From Halorubrum californiense DSM 19288 (GTDB taxonomy: Archaea; Halobacteriota; Halobacteria; Halobacteriales; Haloferacaceae): a stretch of 64,000 nt of DNA. The stretch covers positions 1-64,000 of the forward strand of contig NZ_AOJK01000059.1 in the NCBI RefSeq assembly GCF_000336875.1. Direction: 5' to 3'. Below are positions 1 through 8,365 of the stretch, in pieces (positions within the stretch are counted from its first letter, which is position 1; each line of letters begins with the position of its first letter). Below the pieces are notes generated by a model, which had not been told where the DNA came from, made no database searches, and saw only the letters and a program-made list of their open reading frames with translations. A program made the position numbers and the translations under genes.

Positions 1-42
1 GGCGGCCGCTCGCAGGCGCGCGCCACCGCACTGCGTCGTCGA

Positions 43-501
43 TTATAATCCGTCGTCGCCGTCTCCGTCGTCCGATCCCGCCACCTCGAAGTACCGGTCG
101 CGGTGCTTCCGACAGCCGGGGTTGAACGCGGCACCGCACGCGGGGCACGTGTCGTCGCCGGACTGCGTCCGGCTGCCAGAGGCGCCTTGCGCCTCGCTGT
201 CACAGTCGAGGTACGCCCTCGCGGTGAGTGTCGTCCCGCAGCCGCCGCACAGCACCGCCGGCTCGTCGAAGCGCTCGCGGGGCCACGGGACCGCCTCGTG
301 GTCGGTCGCCGCGTCGTGACAGGCGTCGCAGGGGTAGTACGTCTCACAGCAGCCGAACCGGAGCGCGACCACGTCGACGGGGTCGTCCCAGTGTGCGCAG
401 CGCGTCTCGGGGTCGACGTCGATTCCGCGCAGGGGGACCCCGAAGCGCGGATCGGTGTCGGGCGCGGTCGTCGTCTCTCGGTCGGACGAATTAGTCGACA
501 T
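43..501 (-). CDS. CHY-type zinc finger protein
   Basis: A 152-residue cysteine/histidine-rich protein. After an N-terminal tail the pattern CAH...FGCC..YYPCDACH occupies about residues 35-70. It is followed by two CxxC pairs (CGGCG near 85, CPACG near 120) and a final C.KH near 130. This is the arrangement of CHY zinc finger proteins, which bind several zinc ions through one compact domain. Family role: mostly uncharacterised; in some relatives linked to redox or ubiquitin-type regulation. The ATG at 501 gives a complete domain. It lies just upstream of trmY on the same strand, so cotranscription is not excluded. Function beyond zinc binding is unknown. Confidence 0.85.
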   Translation of the reverse strand: MSTNSSDRETTTAPDTDPRFGVPLRGIDVDPETRCAHWDDPVDVVALRFGCCETYYPCDACHDAATDHEAVPWPRERFDEPAVLCGGCGTTLTARAYLDCDSEAQGASGSRTQSGDDTCPACGAAFNPGCRKHRDRYFEVAGSDDGDGDDGL

Positions 502-512
502 CGAAATTGCGG

Positions 513-1127
513 TCAGTAAGCGGTGTACCCGTCGGTGTCGAGCCAGTTGTGGACCACCGTGATCGCGTGGTCAGCGTGGAGCAGTTCGGGGCCGACGCGT
601 AGCCGGCGTTCGGATCGGTCGGCGACGGCGGCCGCCTCCTCACTCGTGAAGTCGTGATGGTCCGAGAGAACGAACACCGGATGGTCCGGGGGCTCGGCGT
701 CGACGAGCGGGTCGCCCTCCTCGTGGAGCTGGACCAGCGTCCCGTCCGGGCCGCGGCCGTCCGCGCCGACGAGCCGGTCGAGCGTCGCGTCGAGGCCCAT
801 CCGGCGGAGTTCGACGCCCTGCGAGACGTCCGCGGGCATGTGCCCGATGGCGTCGTCTTTGGCGTCGAGCGCGTCGCGGACCCGCGCGGCGACGTTGCGC
901 TCGTCGGGGTGGAGGTGGCGGAGCGTGTCGGAATCGAAGGTGACGGTGAACTCGTCGGCGATCACGAGGTGGATCCGAACCGACTCGCGGATGCCGTGCG
1001 AGAGGAAGACGCCCGCGCTCACGCACCGACAGCAGAGGTCGAGCCGCCCGGCCCCCGGGATGTCCGACAGCGAGACCGCGTCGGGGTCGGTGGGCACGTC
1101 GCGGCCGATGACGACGAACTGGCGCAT
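513..1127 (-). CDS. trmY: tRNA (pseudouridine(54)-N(1))-methyltransferase TrmY
   Basis: A 204-residue SPOUT-family protein beginning MRQFVVIGRDVPTD, as in archaeal TrmY (DUF358). In the family the enzyme uses SAM to methylate N1 of pseudouridine-54 in the T-loop of archaeal tRNA, giving m1-pseudouridine. The C-terminal FVLSDHHDFT (about residues 160-170) fits the SPOUT knot/SAM-binding region. The reading frame stays open far upstream, but only the ATG at 1127 gives the family N-terminus. A TATA-like box is centred 26 nt before it, so the mRNA is probably leaderless. That box also sits at promoter distance from the divergent gene at 1179. Confidence 0.9.
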   Translation of the reverse strand: MRQFVVIGRDVPTDPDAVSLSDIPGAGRLDLCCRCVSAGVFLSHGIRESVRIHLVIADEFTVTFDSDTLRHLHPDERNVAARVRDALDAKDDAIGHMPADVSQGVELRRMGLDATLDRLVGADGRGPDGTLVQLHEEGDPLVDAEPPDHPVFVLSDHHDFTSEEAAAVADRSERRLRVGPELLHADHAITVVHNWLDTDGYTAY

Positions 1128-1148
1128 ATCCGGGGCTCGCCCCCGATC

Positions 1149-1156
1149 CTCATAAG
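1149..1156. promoter_or_regulatory. Shared TATA box between trmY and a small zinc finger gene
   Basis: The nearly palindromic octet TCATAAGG lies midway between two divergent start codons. It is about 26 nt from the trmY ATG (1127, minus) and about 27 nt from the GTG at 1179 (plus). One TATA-like element could therefore serve two leaderless transcripts. The position is seen in the sequence; the bidirectional use is inferred. Confidence 0.5.
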
Positions 1157-1178
1157 GCGTGCGACCCGATCCGCCGCC

Positions 1179-1319
1179 GTGAGCCTCACCGGACTCTGCC
1201 AAGTCTGCGAGGCGGCGACCGCGAGTCACTCCTGCGACCGCTGCGGCCGCGCCGTCTGCGACGACCACTGGGACGAGACGGCCCGCGCCTGCTCCGGCTG
1301 CGCCGCCGGCCGCGGATGA
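1179..1319 (+). CDS. Small Cys-rich zinc finger protein (46 aa)
   Basis: A 46-residue ORF with four regularly spaced cysteine/histidine clusters: CQVC near residue 7, CDRC near 19, CDDHW near 27 and CSGC near 38. The pattern CxxC-x8-CxxC-x4-CxxHW-x7-CxxC resembles HIT/B-box-like treble-clef fingers, which bind two zinc ions. The GTG start is 27 nt downstream of a TATA-like box, fitting a leaderless transcript. Haloarchaea encode many such small zinc proteins with roles in protein interaction or regulation. No specific function can be assigned. The tight Cys spacing makes it more than a chance ORF. Confidence 0.7.
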   Translation: MSLTGLCQVCEAATASHSCDRCGRAVCDDHWDETARACSGCAAGRG

Positions 1320-1381
1320 GGGGCGCCGCTGGTCGCAGATGAGGAACGCCGCTGCCGCTCGACGGCGGCGCGCTGCCGCCG

Positions 1382-2212
1382 CTACCGGTGCCGGTTCAGC
1401 CGCTTCTTGAGCCGCTTCGCCGCGTCGCCGGCGGCGCCGAAGTACGTCGCCTCGTCGCCGGGTCGGCTCGACTCCTCGCCGGCGAAGATGATCCCGCGCG
1501 ATGAGTTCACGAGCCCGACGTCGACCGGGAGGTCGGGGCGCTCGGCGAGCCCGTGTTCGACCGCGGCCTCCGCGTCGCCCCCCTGCGCGCCGACGCCGGG
1601 TACGAGGAATGGGATCTCGGGAACGATCTCGCGGACCGTCTCCAGCTCGTCGGGCGTCGTCGCGCCCACGACGAGCCCGACGTTGCCGTTCGCGTTCCAC
1701 ACGTCCGCGAGCGCGGCGACGCGCTCGTAGAGCGGTTCGCCGGAGGCGAGTTCGAGGTCTTGGAGGTCCGCGCCGCCCGGGTTCGAGGTGCGACAGAGCG
1801 CGAACACGCCCTTGTCCGCGCGGTCGAGGAACGGCTGGAGCGAGTCGCGGCCGAGGTAGGGGTTCACTGTGATCGCGTCGACGTGGTCGAGCACCTCGGC
1901 GTAGCGCCGCGCGGTGTTGCCGATGTCGCCGCGCTTCGCGTCGAGCAGGACGGGGACGCCCTTCCCCTCCGCGTACGCCGCGGTCTCGCGGAGCGCGCGC
2001 CAGCCGTCGGGGTCCTCGTAGAAGGCGGCGTTCGGCTTGTAGCAGGCGGCGTGTTCGTGGGTCGCGTCGATGATCCGGCGGTTGAACGCCCACCGCGGGA
2101 GGTCGGCGTCGGTCACGGTCTCGGGGAGCCGGCTCGGATCGGGGTCGAGTCCGACCGAGACGACGCTGTCGACGGCGTCGATCCGGTCCGCGAGCGTCTC
2201 GAAGAAGTCCAT
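1382..2212 (-). CDS. pyrF: Orotidine 5'-phosphate decarboxylase
   Basis: A 276-residue TIM-barrel protein of the longer (type 2) PyrF family. It catalyses the last step of de novo UMP synthesis, decarboxylating OMP to UMP. The catalytic Asp-Lys-Asp cluster is visible as LLDAKRGDIGNTARRY near residue 90. An N-terminal SVGLDPD motif binds near the phosphate, and a C-terminal FLVPGVGAQGG near 205 is the phosphate-gripping loop. The ATG at 2212 has an AT-rich TATA-like box about 26 nt upstream. It is divergent from the MFS gene. No other pyrimidine gene is in the window. Confidence 0.95.
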   Translation of the reverse strand: MDFFETLADRIDAVDSVVSVGLDPDPSRLPETVTDADLPRWAFNRRIIDATHEHAACYKPNAAFYEDPDGWRALRETAAYAEGKGVPVLLDAKRGDIGNTARRYAEVLDHVDAITVNPYLGRDSLQPFLDRADKGVFALCRTSNPGGADLQDLELASGEPLYERVAALADVWNANGNVGLVVGATTPDELETVREIVPEIPFLVPGVGAQGGDAEAAVEHGLAERPDLPVDVGLVNSSRGIIFAGEESSRPGDEATYFGAAGDAAKRLKKRLNRHR

Positions 2213-2358
2213 ACGCGCACTGTGTCGAGGGGCGCACTAATCGTTGTGTTCCGCGTCGGTCGGGCCCCCTACCGGCCAGACGATCCGGTGTATGTGCCGA
2301 TCGGGGGATCCCGTAATAACAGGATACTCCCCTCGGCTCCCCGTCGGTCGCCACACGC

Positions 2359-3603
2359 ATGGCCGGTAGCACTGGCGGCGGCTTTCGGGCGTCGCTCTCC
2401 GGACCGATCCTGAAGTACTACGCCTACAAGGCGACGAAGGCGGTCGAGTTCTACCGGCCGATCATGTACCTCTTCTTCCTGGCGCAGGGGCTCTCGTTCA
2501 CACAGATCGCCGTTCTGGAGGCACTGTATAACCTGACGACGCTGTTCGGCGAGATCCCGACCGGCTACGTCGGCGACCGGGTCGGGCGACGCAACAGCCT
2601 CCTCGTCGGGACCGCGCTCATCTCCGTGACGCTCCTCGGAATCGGGCTGTCGAGTTCGTTCCTCCCGCTGGCCGGCCTCTACGTCTGCTGGTCGCTGGGG
2701 TACAACTTCCGCTCCGGAAGCGAGGACGCGTGGCTCTACGACACCCTCACCGACGACCTCTCCGAGGACGAATTCGCCAGCGTTCGGGGACGCGGGGAGT
2801 CGGCGGCGTTGGCCGTCGGGGCCGTCGCGGCGGTCTCGGGCGGTTATCTCGGAAGCGTCGACCTCTCGTACCCGTGGTTCGTCGCGGCGGGCGTGACGAG
2901 CCTCGGCGTCCCGGTGCTGCTCACGCTCGACGAGCCGGAGACGTACGAGGAGACCGCCTCGGAGGACCTGAGCCTCCGACGGACGGTCCGCATCGTGCGG
3001 GACGTCCTCTCGCGTCGTCGGCTGCGGTCGCTGCTGCTGTACTACTACGTCCTGTACGCCGCGGTCACGTACCTCGTGTTCGTCTTCCTCCAGCCGATCT
3101 TCGAGACCGTCGTTCTCGACCTCGGGGTCCCGAAGCCCCAGGTCGAATCCCTGCTGGGGTGGTTCTACGCGGCGTACAGCCTCGTCGGCGCGGTGCTCAC
3201 CTACTACACGGGAGCGATCCGGGAGCGGATCGGGCTGCGGACGTGGTTCCTCGTCCTCCCGTTCGCCGTCGGCGGCGCGCTGGTCGGCATGTACTTCGTC
3301 CCGGTGCTCGCCGTTCCGACGTTCCTCCTGATTCGGGGCGTGTCGGACGTCACGCGGTCGTTCGCCGGCCAGTACGTCAACGACCGGGTCGAGTCGCTCG
3401 GCCGCGCGACCGTCCTGAGCGCGATGGCGATGGTCAGCGGCCTCGCGGTCGTGCCGTTCCAGCTCGGGAGCGGCGTCGTGTCCGACGCCGTTTCTCCCCT
3501 GTTCGCGCTGGGCGTCGCCGGGGTCGTCCTCGTCGTCGGGGCCGCCGCTATCCTCGTCTGGGAAGCCCCCGTCGGGGACGACTCGGTCGGCGATCAGGTC
3601 TGA
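2359..3603 (+). CDS. MFS transporter
   Basis: A 414-residue polytopic membrane protein with about twelve hydrophobic helices. The loop between helices 2 and 3 carries GYVGDRVGRRNSLLVG (near residue 75), the classic motif A of the major facilitator superfamily. A second half-repeat begins after a cytoplasmic loop with ETYEETASEDLSLRR near 195-215. MFS proteins are secondary transporters driven by ion gradients. The substrate cannot be read from the sequence: drug or sugar export and nutrient uptake are all possible. It stands alone between pyrF (divergent) and an ATP-grasp gene (convergent). Confidence 0.85.
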   Translation: MAGSTGGGFRASLSGPILKYYAYKATKAVEFYRPIMYLFFLAQGLSFTQIAVLEALYNLTTLFGEIPTGYVGDRVGRRNSLLVGTALISVTLLGIGLSSSFLPLAGLYVCWSLGYNFRSGSEDAWLYDTLTDDLSEDEFASVRGRGESAALAVGAVAAVSGGYLGSVDLSYPWFVAAGVTSLGVPVLLTLDEPETYEETASEDLSLRRTVRIVRDVLSRRRLRSLLLYYYVLYAAVTYLVFVFLQPIFETVVLDLGVPKPQVESLLGWFYAAYSLVGAVLTYYTGAIRERIGLRTWFLVLPFAVGGALVGMYFVPVLAVPTFLLIRGVSDVTRSFAGQYVNDRVESLGRATVLSAMAMVSGLAVVPFQLGSGVVSDAVSPLFALGVAGVVLVVGAAAILVWEAPVGDDSVGDQV

Positions 3604-3631
3604 CCAGCTCTCCCGTTCGGAACGCCGTCGC

Positions 3632-4960
3632 CTAACAGGAGCAGTAGTACTCGCGGTCGACGAACTCCGTCTCGAACAGCTTCGCCGCCGGTCCCGGGTC
3701 CGCGGGGCGGTAGACGCCCGTCGTCAGGTCCCCCTCGCGCTCGAACGCGCCGGAGACGAGCCGCCGCCAGTCGGCGGCCGACAGCTGGTCCCAGAAGGCG
3801 TCGTCGCCCGCGAGCAGCGAGAGGTAGTCGCGGAGGTACACCCACCGGGTCGGCTCGACGCCGTCGGACTCGTAGCTCGCGTCGGTGACCGCGGCGTAGG
3901 CGGCCATCGGGAGGTTCGCGCCCGCGGCGACCGGCATCGAGATCCACTTCCACGGCCGGGTGTTGACGTCGAGCAGCAGGAACTCCTCTCGGGCCTCGTC
4001 GTAGACGAACTCCGACTCGCTGATCCCGTGGTAGCCCGCGTCGTCGAGGACGGCGAGCGCGCGCTCCTCGATCGCCGGCTCGTCCGCGGTCTCCACGAGA
4101 CAGGACGTACCGAAGTTGCGCGGGTACCGCACCGCGGCGTTGCCGACGACCGCGAGCGCGTCGTCGCGCCCGGACGGGGGGACGTAGGAGGCCAGCGAGT
4201 GGTCCTTCCCCGTCGCGATGTCGACGCGCTTCTGCGCCATCACCGCGATCCCCTCCTCGCTCGCGGCCGCGACGACGTCGGCGAACTCCTCGCGGTCGGC
4301 CACCTCGATCACGTTGGTGCCGAACGCCTCCTCGAAGTCGCGCTTGAGTTCGGGCTTGACCACCAGCGGGAAGCCGAGTTCCGCTGCGACCTCGTCGACC
4401 GACGCGTCCGCCTCGCGCGTCCCCGCCGCCGCGGTCTCCGCCAGCCGGTACGTCTCCGGGTAGGGTACGCCGAGCCGCTCGCAGGTCGCGTACAGCGCCG
4501 ACTTGTTCAACACGTCGTCGAGCGTGTCGCTCCCGGCGAAGGGGAGCCGGACGCCGTCGGGGTCGGCCTCGGCGTACGAGAGCGCCCACTCGTCCATACA
4601 GCCGAACGCGACGGCCTCCGTGCCCGCGGCGTCGACGACCGCCTCCACGTCCTCGCGGAACCCGTCGAGGTCGTCGAGCGGGTACGTCACCGCCCCCGCG
4701 AAGTCGACCGCGTCCGACGGGGGCGCGAGCCCGTCGTGGGGGACGGCGTTCCCCGCCCCCGCGTCTCCCCCGCCTGCGCCGCCCGCCCCCGCGCCGCCAG
4801 CGCGGTCGAGCGCGATGACGGGCACGTCGTGGGCGTCGAGCGCGCGGGCGACGCCGAGGCCGGTGATGTGCGCGTTGCTGACGAGCGCCGGCGGCCGGTC
4901 GAACTCGGCGTCCGCGAGCGCGTCGATCAGTCCCTCCGTGGACCGAAACGTGTCTGCCAT
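3632..4960 (-). CDS. ATP-grasp carboxylate-amine ligase family protein
   Basis: A 442-residue protein. Its N-terminal Rossmann-like region starts PALVSNAHITGLGVARAL. A central ATP-grasp region contains FPLVVKPELKR near residue 200, and the C-terminal metal-binding part contains LLDVNTRPWKW near 320, where an Asn/Asp pair ligates magnesium. The family joins a carboxylate to an amine using ATP through an acyl-phosphate. The substrate is unknown. A Gly/Ala-rich insertion (residues about 62-80) interrupts the N-terminal domain. The ATG at 4960 is chosen because a TATA-like box (CACAAAAGC) is centred about 25 nt upstream. A longer start at 4984 would lack this spacing. Confidence 0.8.
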   Translation of the reverse strand: MADTFRSTEGLIDALADAEFDRPPALVSNAHITGLGVARALDAHDVPVIALDRAGGAGAGGAGGGDAGAGNAVPHDGLAPPSDAVDFAGAVTYPLDDLDGFREDVEAVVDAAGTEAVAFGCMDEWALSYAEADPDGVRLPFAGSDTLDDVLNKSALYATCERLGVPYPETYRLAETAAAGTREADASVDEVAAELGFPLVVKPELKRDFEEAFGTNVIEVADREEFADVVAAASEEGIAVMAQKRVDIATGKDHSLASYVPPSGRDDALAVVGNAAVRYPRNFGTSCLVETADEPAIEERALAVLDDAGYHGISESEFVYDEAREEFLLLDVNTRPWKWISMPVAAGANLPMAAYAAVTDASYESDGVEPTRWVYLRDYLSLLAGDDAFWDQLSAADWRRLVSGAFEREGDLTTGVYRPADPGPAAKLFETEFVDREYYCSC

Positions 4961-5127
4961 ACCCGGTGTCGACGGTCGACGCACAAAAGCGTCCCACGTA
5001 CCGGCCCCGAATGCCCGTATCGGTGACGGCTCTCTCGCGGAGATCGGTGACGACCGTCTCGCGGAGAAGAGAGCGGTCCCGGGGGCGACGCGAGCGGCTT
5101 TTCAGGCCGCGTCGCCTCCGGGTCGAT

Positions 5128-5676
5128 ATGAGCGAAACCGAAGACGACGCCGAGCGCGCCGACGGGGACGAGCCCGACCCGACCGACGAACTCCCCGACC
5201 GGGTCCGGCGGGCGTTCGCGGACCACGGCTCCTTCGAGCGCGACGGCGACGGCTGGGTCTCGACGACGACCGCGTTCGACGGGCGCGTCCGCGCCGAGTC
5301 GGCCGTCGAAGGACGAGTCCGGTTCGCCGTCACCGTCCGCGTGCCGACCCTCTCGGCGGTCACCGCCGACGAGGTCGCCGACGTGGTCGAGGACGGCTGG
5401 GCCGACACGTTCGAGCGCCGCGCGGTCGACGTCGGCGGCGTCACGCGAAAGGACCGGGAGTTCGACCCCGCGATCGAGCGCGGGGGCGACGAGATAGCGG
5501 TCACGTACGCGTTCGAGGATATCAACGAGCGGCGCGGCGTCGACGACGCGGGCGCGCTGATCGACTTCGTCGAGGGGACGTACGTCCAGGGCGTGATCCC
5601 CGGCTACGAGTACACGCCCCCGGTCTCCGACCTGCTCTCCGCGGCGCGACAGCAGGGCGGCGGCGGCCCGGTCTGA
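5128..5676 (+). CDS. Conserved haloarchaeal protein (DUF5813-like)
   Basis: A 182-residue soluble acidic protein. It has an Asp/Glu-rich N-terminal tail (about 30 residues), then an alpha/beta region with the segments RFAVTVRVPTLSAVTADEV and VTYAFEDINERRGVDDAG. The C-terminus has a PVSDLLSAARQQGG segment and a Gly-rich end. It resembles a conserved haloarchaeal family known only by a DUF number. No catalytic motif or membrane segment is visible. The ATG at 5128 is preceded by GCTTTTCA at leaderless distance. It diverges from the ATP-grasp gene, and a small membrane protein gene follows. Confidence 0.7.
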   Translation: MSETEDDAERADGDEPDPTDELPDRVRRAFADHGSFERDGDGWVSTTTAFDGRVRAESAVEGRVRFAVTVRVPTLSAVTADEVADVVEDGWADTFERRAVDVGGVTRKDREFDPAIERGGDEIAVTYAFEDINERRGVDDAGALIDFVEGTYVQGVIPGYEYTPPVSDLLSAARQQGGGGPV

Positions 5677-5766
5677 GAGGCGGCCCGGGCTGAGCGACGG
5701 GCCGGTCTGAAGGGCGGTCCGGTCCGAGGCCGATAGGGGCAAGTGTCGGCGGCCCGTACGGCGACC

Positions 5767-6090
5767 ATGCTCGCGCTGTTCGGGTTCGGCAGCCTCCTCG
5801 CACTCGTCGCGTTCCACACGTTTCTCGCCGGGGTGGCGACCCGGTTCTTCCGGATTCAGCTCTCGACCTCGTGGGGGTCGGTCGTGTACACGGTCGTGTT
5901 GACCCCCCTGCTGCTGCTCGTCTCGACGCTCGTGTTCACCGGCGCGCTCGGCGTCGGGACCGGGATCGACGTCGGGAGTTCGACCATTCTGCTGGCGCTT
6001 TTGATCGCGCTCCCGCTGGCGCTCGGCGTCGCGATAGACTACCTCTACGTCCCGTCGCCCGACGAGTACGAACTGCCCGACACGCGCTGA
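5767..6090 (+). CDS. Small conserved membrane protein
   Basis: A 107-residue protein with three hydrophobic helices (about residues 3-25, 36-58 and 70-95) and a short acidic C-terminal tail ending DEYELPDTR. The helices are clear; no functional motif is present. An in-frame GTG 24 nt upstream would add eight residues, but ATG 5767 begins directly with the first helix and has a weak TATA-like element at the right distance. It is convergent with tmk (about 43 bp between stops). Probably an uncharacterised haloarchaeal membrane family. Confidence 0.65.
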   Translation: MLALFGFGSLLALVAFHTFLAGVATRFFRIQLSTSWGSVVYTVVLTPLLLLVSTLVFTGALGVGTGIDVGSSTILLALLIALPLALGVAIDYLYVPSPDEYELPDTR

Positions 6091-6133
6091 CGCGGTCCGG
6101 GCTCGGGCCCGAGTTCCGGGCGGACCGCGGCGG

Positions 6134-6727
6134 TCAGCGGTCGACGAGCCCGGCCACGATATCTTCGACCCGCGCCACCACGTCCTCCGGAGCGCGCGTC
6201 GCGTCGACGCGGTGGAACCGAGCGGGGTCCGCGTCGATCAGGCGCTCGTAGTTGTCGCCCACGGCCGCGAGGTAGCCGTCGCGCTCGAACTTGTCCGTTC
6301 GCCCGGCGCGCTCGGCCGCGGTCTCGGGGTCCAGATCGAGGTAGATCGTCGCGTCCGGCGGGCGCGAGAACGCGGCGTGGATCCCCCGGACGTACTCCAG
6401 CGGGCGCCGGATCCCGGCGTCGGCCCGCGCGAGCGTCGCCCCCTGATAGGCGAACCGCGAGTCCGAGTAGCGGTCGGAGATCACCAGCCCGTCGTCGGCG
6501 AGCGCCGGCCGGACCGTCTCCGAGAGGTGGTTCGCGTGGTCGGCGGTGTACAGGAACAGCTCCGCGAGCGGGTCGGCGTCCGGGTCGCCCATCGAGCGTC
6601 CCACCGCCTCCCCGTACCAGCTGTCGGTGGGTTCGCTGGTGAACGTCGCGTCGGGGTACACGTCGTGGAGCGCCTCCCAGACCGTCGTCTTGCCGCTGCC
6701 GTCGAGCCCCTCCAGCGTGATCAGCAT
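6134..6727 (-). CDS. tmk: Thymidylate kinase
   Basis: A 197-residue P-loop kinase that phosphorylates dTMP to dTDP with ATP, essential for dTTP supply. The Walker A loop [14 protein letters not shown] is at residues 4-18. The [13 protein letters not shown] motif (DRY/H type) near 85-97 binds the nucleotide base and phosphate. [16 protein letters not shown] near 130 leads into the LID. The length is typical. The start at 6727 begins [10 protein letters not shown], the expected N-terminus. It is divergent from the CNNM/CorC gene. Confidence 0.93.
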   Translation of the reverse strand: MLITLEGLDGSGKTTVWEALHDVYPDATFTSEPTDSWYGEAVGRSMGDPDADPLAELFLYTADHANHLSETVRPALADDGLVISDRYSDSRFAYQGATLARADAGIRRPLEYVRGIHAAFSRPPDATIYLDLDPETAAERAGRTDKFERDGYLAAVGDNYERLIDADPARFHRVDATRAPEDVVARVEDIVAGLVDR

Positions 6728-6816
6728 GGTGGCGTTCCGCCGCCGCGAGGAATAAACGGCGCGGGTCCGGCCCGGGCGTCAGGGACTCCCTCGGTCCGAG
6801 CGCGGCTCCGCCCGCC

Positions 6817-6824
6817 CTTTTTAG
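6817..6824 (+). promoter_or_regulatory. TATA box before the mini-ORF and CNNM/CorC gene
   Basis: CTTTTTAG is the only AT-rich octet in the tmk-CNNM intergenic region. Its centre is about 28 nt before an ATG at 6848, the distance of a leaderless start. That ATG opens a short ORF rather than the main gene. Confidence 0.5.
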
Positions 6825-6847
6825 TGACCCCTTCCCAAACGACGGCC

Positions 6848-6898
6848 ATGGTCGTCGATTCGTCAGCCGCTCACGCGCGCCGAGGGGACGGATGGTAG
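6848..6898 (+). CDS. Putative 16-residue leader ORF overlapping the CNNM/CorC start
   Basis: A 17-codon ORF ([16 protein letters not shown]) starting where a leaderless transcript from the 6817 TATA box would begin. Its TAG (6896-6898) overlaps the next gene, whose ATG is at 6892-6894. A GAGGGG Shine-Dalgarno-like stretch lies at 6882-6887 inside the mini-ORF, four bases before that ATG. The arrangement suggests translational coupling or reinitiation. Whether the peptide is made is unknown. The alternative is a longer untranslated leader. Confidence 0.35.
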   Translation: MVVDSSAAHARRGDGW

Positions 6899-8271
6899 CC
6901 GTCGCCGTCTCGCTCTCGCGGGTGGCGGCCGCCCTCGTGTTGGTCGCCCTGAACGGCTTCTTCGTCGCCTCGGAGTTCGCGTTCGTCAGGATCCGGGCCA
7001 CCTCGGTCGAGCAGCTCGTCGAGGAGGGGAAAGCGGGCGCGGACACGCTCCAAGAGGTGATGACCAACCTCGACGACTACCTCGCGGCGACCCAGCTCGG
7101 AATCACGCTCGCGTCGCTCGGGCTCGGATGGATCGGCGAGCCCGCCGTCGCGGCGCTCATCGAACCCGTCCTCGGCCCGCTCCTGCCGGAGGGGCTGGTC
7201 CACCTCGTCGCGTTCGCGATCGGGTTCTCGTTCATCACCTTCCTCCACGTCGTCTTCGGCGAGCTGGCGCCGAAGACCATCGCCATCGCGCAGGCGGAGC
7301 GCATATCGCTGTTGCTCGCGCCGCCGATGAAGCTCTCGTACCTGCTCTTCAGGCCCGGCATCGCGGTGTTCAACGGCACCGCGAACGCCTTCACGAGCCT
7401 GATCGGCGTCCCGCCCGCCTCCGAGAGCGACGAGACGCTCGAAGAGCGGGAGATCCGGCGCGTGCTGGCGCGGGCCGGCGAGGCCGGCCACGTCGACGAG
7501 TCCGAGGTCGCGATGATCGAGGGGGTCTTCGAACTCGATGACACCGCGGCCCGAGAGCTGATGGTTCCCCGTCCGGACGTCGTCTCGCTGCCCGCGGACG
7601 CGTCGCTGGCGGCGATCCGCGAGACGGTCCTCGACGCCGGCCACACGCGGTATCCGGTCGTCGAGAACGACGACGCCGACCGCGTCGTCGGGTTCGTGGA
7701 CGTGAAGGACGTGCTGCGCGCGACCGAGGCGGGCGACGACGGCACCACCGCGAGCGACCTGGCACGGGAGATACTCGTCGTCCCGGAGACGACGAGCGCC
7801 AGCGACCTCCTCGTCCAGTTCCGCGACGAGCGCCGGCAGATGGCGGCGGTGATCGACGAGTGGGGCGCCTTCGAGGGGATCGCGACCGTCGAGGACGTCG
7901 CCGAGGCGCTCGTCGGCGACCTCCGCGACGAGTTCGACGTCGTCGACCGCCGCCACACCATCCGGCGGACCGGCGACCGGACGCACGAGGCCGACGGGTC
8001 GGTCGCGCTCGACGGCGTCAACGACGCGCTCGGTACCGACCTCAGCGGCGACGGCTACGAGACGCTCGGCGGGTTCGTCCTCGACCGTATCGGGCGCTCT
8101 CCCGAGGTGGGCGACGTCGCGGAGACCGAGGCGTACGCCTTCGAGGTCACCGCGGTCGACAGAGCGCGCATCTCGACGGTACGCGTCACGCGGCGCGACG
8201 ACTCGGACGAGTCGGGCGCCGACGGAGACGGCGCGGACGCCGGTGCGGGTTCGACCGACGACGCGGCGTGA
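6892..8271 (+). CDS. CNNM/HlyC-CorC family membrane protein with CBS domains
   Basis: A 459-residue protein. The N-terminal DUF21/CNNM membrane domain (residues about 1-185) contains [15 protein letters not shown] and the helix [19 protein letters not shown] pair of CBS domains (about 205-330) begins [16 protein letters not shown]-terminal CorC/HlyC domain (about 345-430) contains [15 protein letters not shown]. Such proteins are linked to magnesium or sodium homeostasis, with the CBS pair sensing nucleotides. The tail is acidic and disordered. The start overlaps a mini-ORF stop and has a GAGGGG ribosome site. The old name 'hemolysin' is not supported functionally. Confidence 0.88.
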   Translation: MVAVAVSLSRVAAALVLVALNGFFVASEFAFVRIRATSVEQLVEEGKAGADTLQEVMTNLDDYLAATQLGITLASLGLGWIGEPAVAALIEPVLGPLLPEGLVHLVAFAIGFSFITFLHVVFGELAPKTIAIAQAERISLLLAPPMKLSYLLFRPGIAVFNGTANAFTSLIGVPPASESDETLEEREIRRVLARAGEAGHVDESEVAMIEGVFELDDTAARELMVPRPDVVSLPADASLAAIRETVLDAGHTRYPVVENDDADRVVGFVDVKDVLRATEAGDDGTTASDLAREILVVPETTSASDLLVQFRDERRQMAAVIDEWGAFEGIATVEDVAEALVGDLRDEFDVVDRRHTIRRTGDRTHEADGSVALDGVNDALGTDLSGDGYETLGGFVLDRIGRSPEVGDVAETEAYAFEVTAVDRARISTVRVTRRDDSDESGADGDGADAGAGSTDDAA

Positions 8272-8365
8272 GCCGCGCCGCCCGGGTTCTCCCATCAGCG
8301 GAACCGGACCGCCCCACGCCGCGACCGACGCGAGCGTTTTTCACCCGCGGCCGCGACCCGCCTGT

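Noticed and set aside
513-2372. A 619-residue minus-strand frame running through trmY and across pyrF
   Set aside because: Only the last 204 residues are a recognisable protein. The rest is Arg/Pro-rich out-of-frame translation of pyrF on the same strand, typical of GC-rich DNA.
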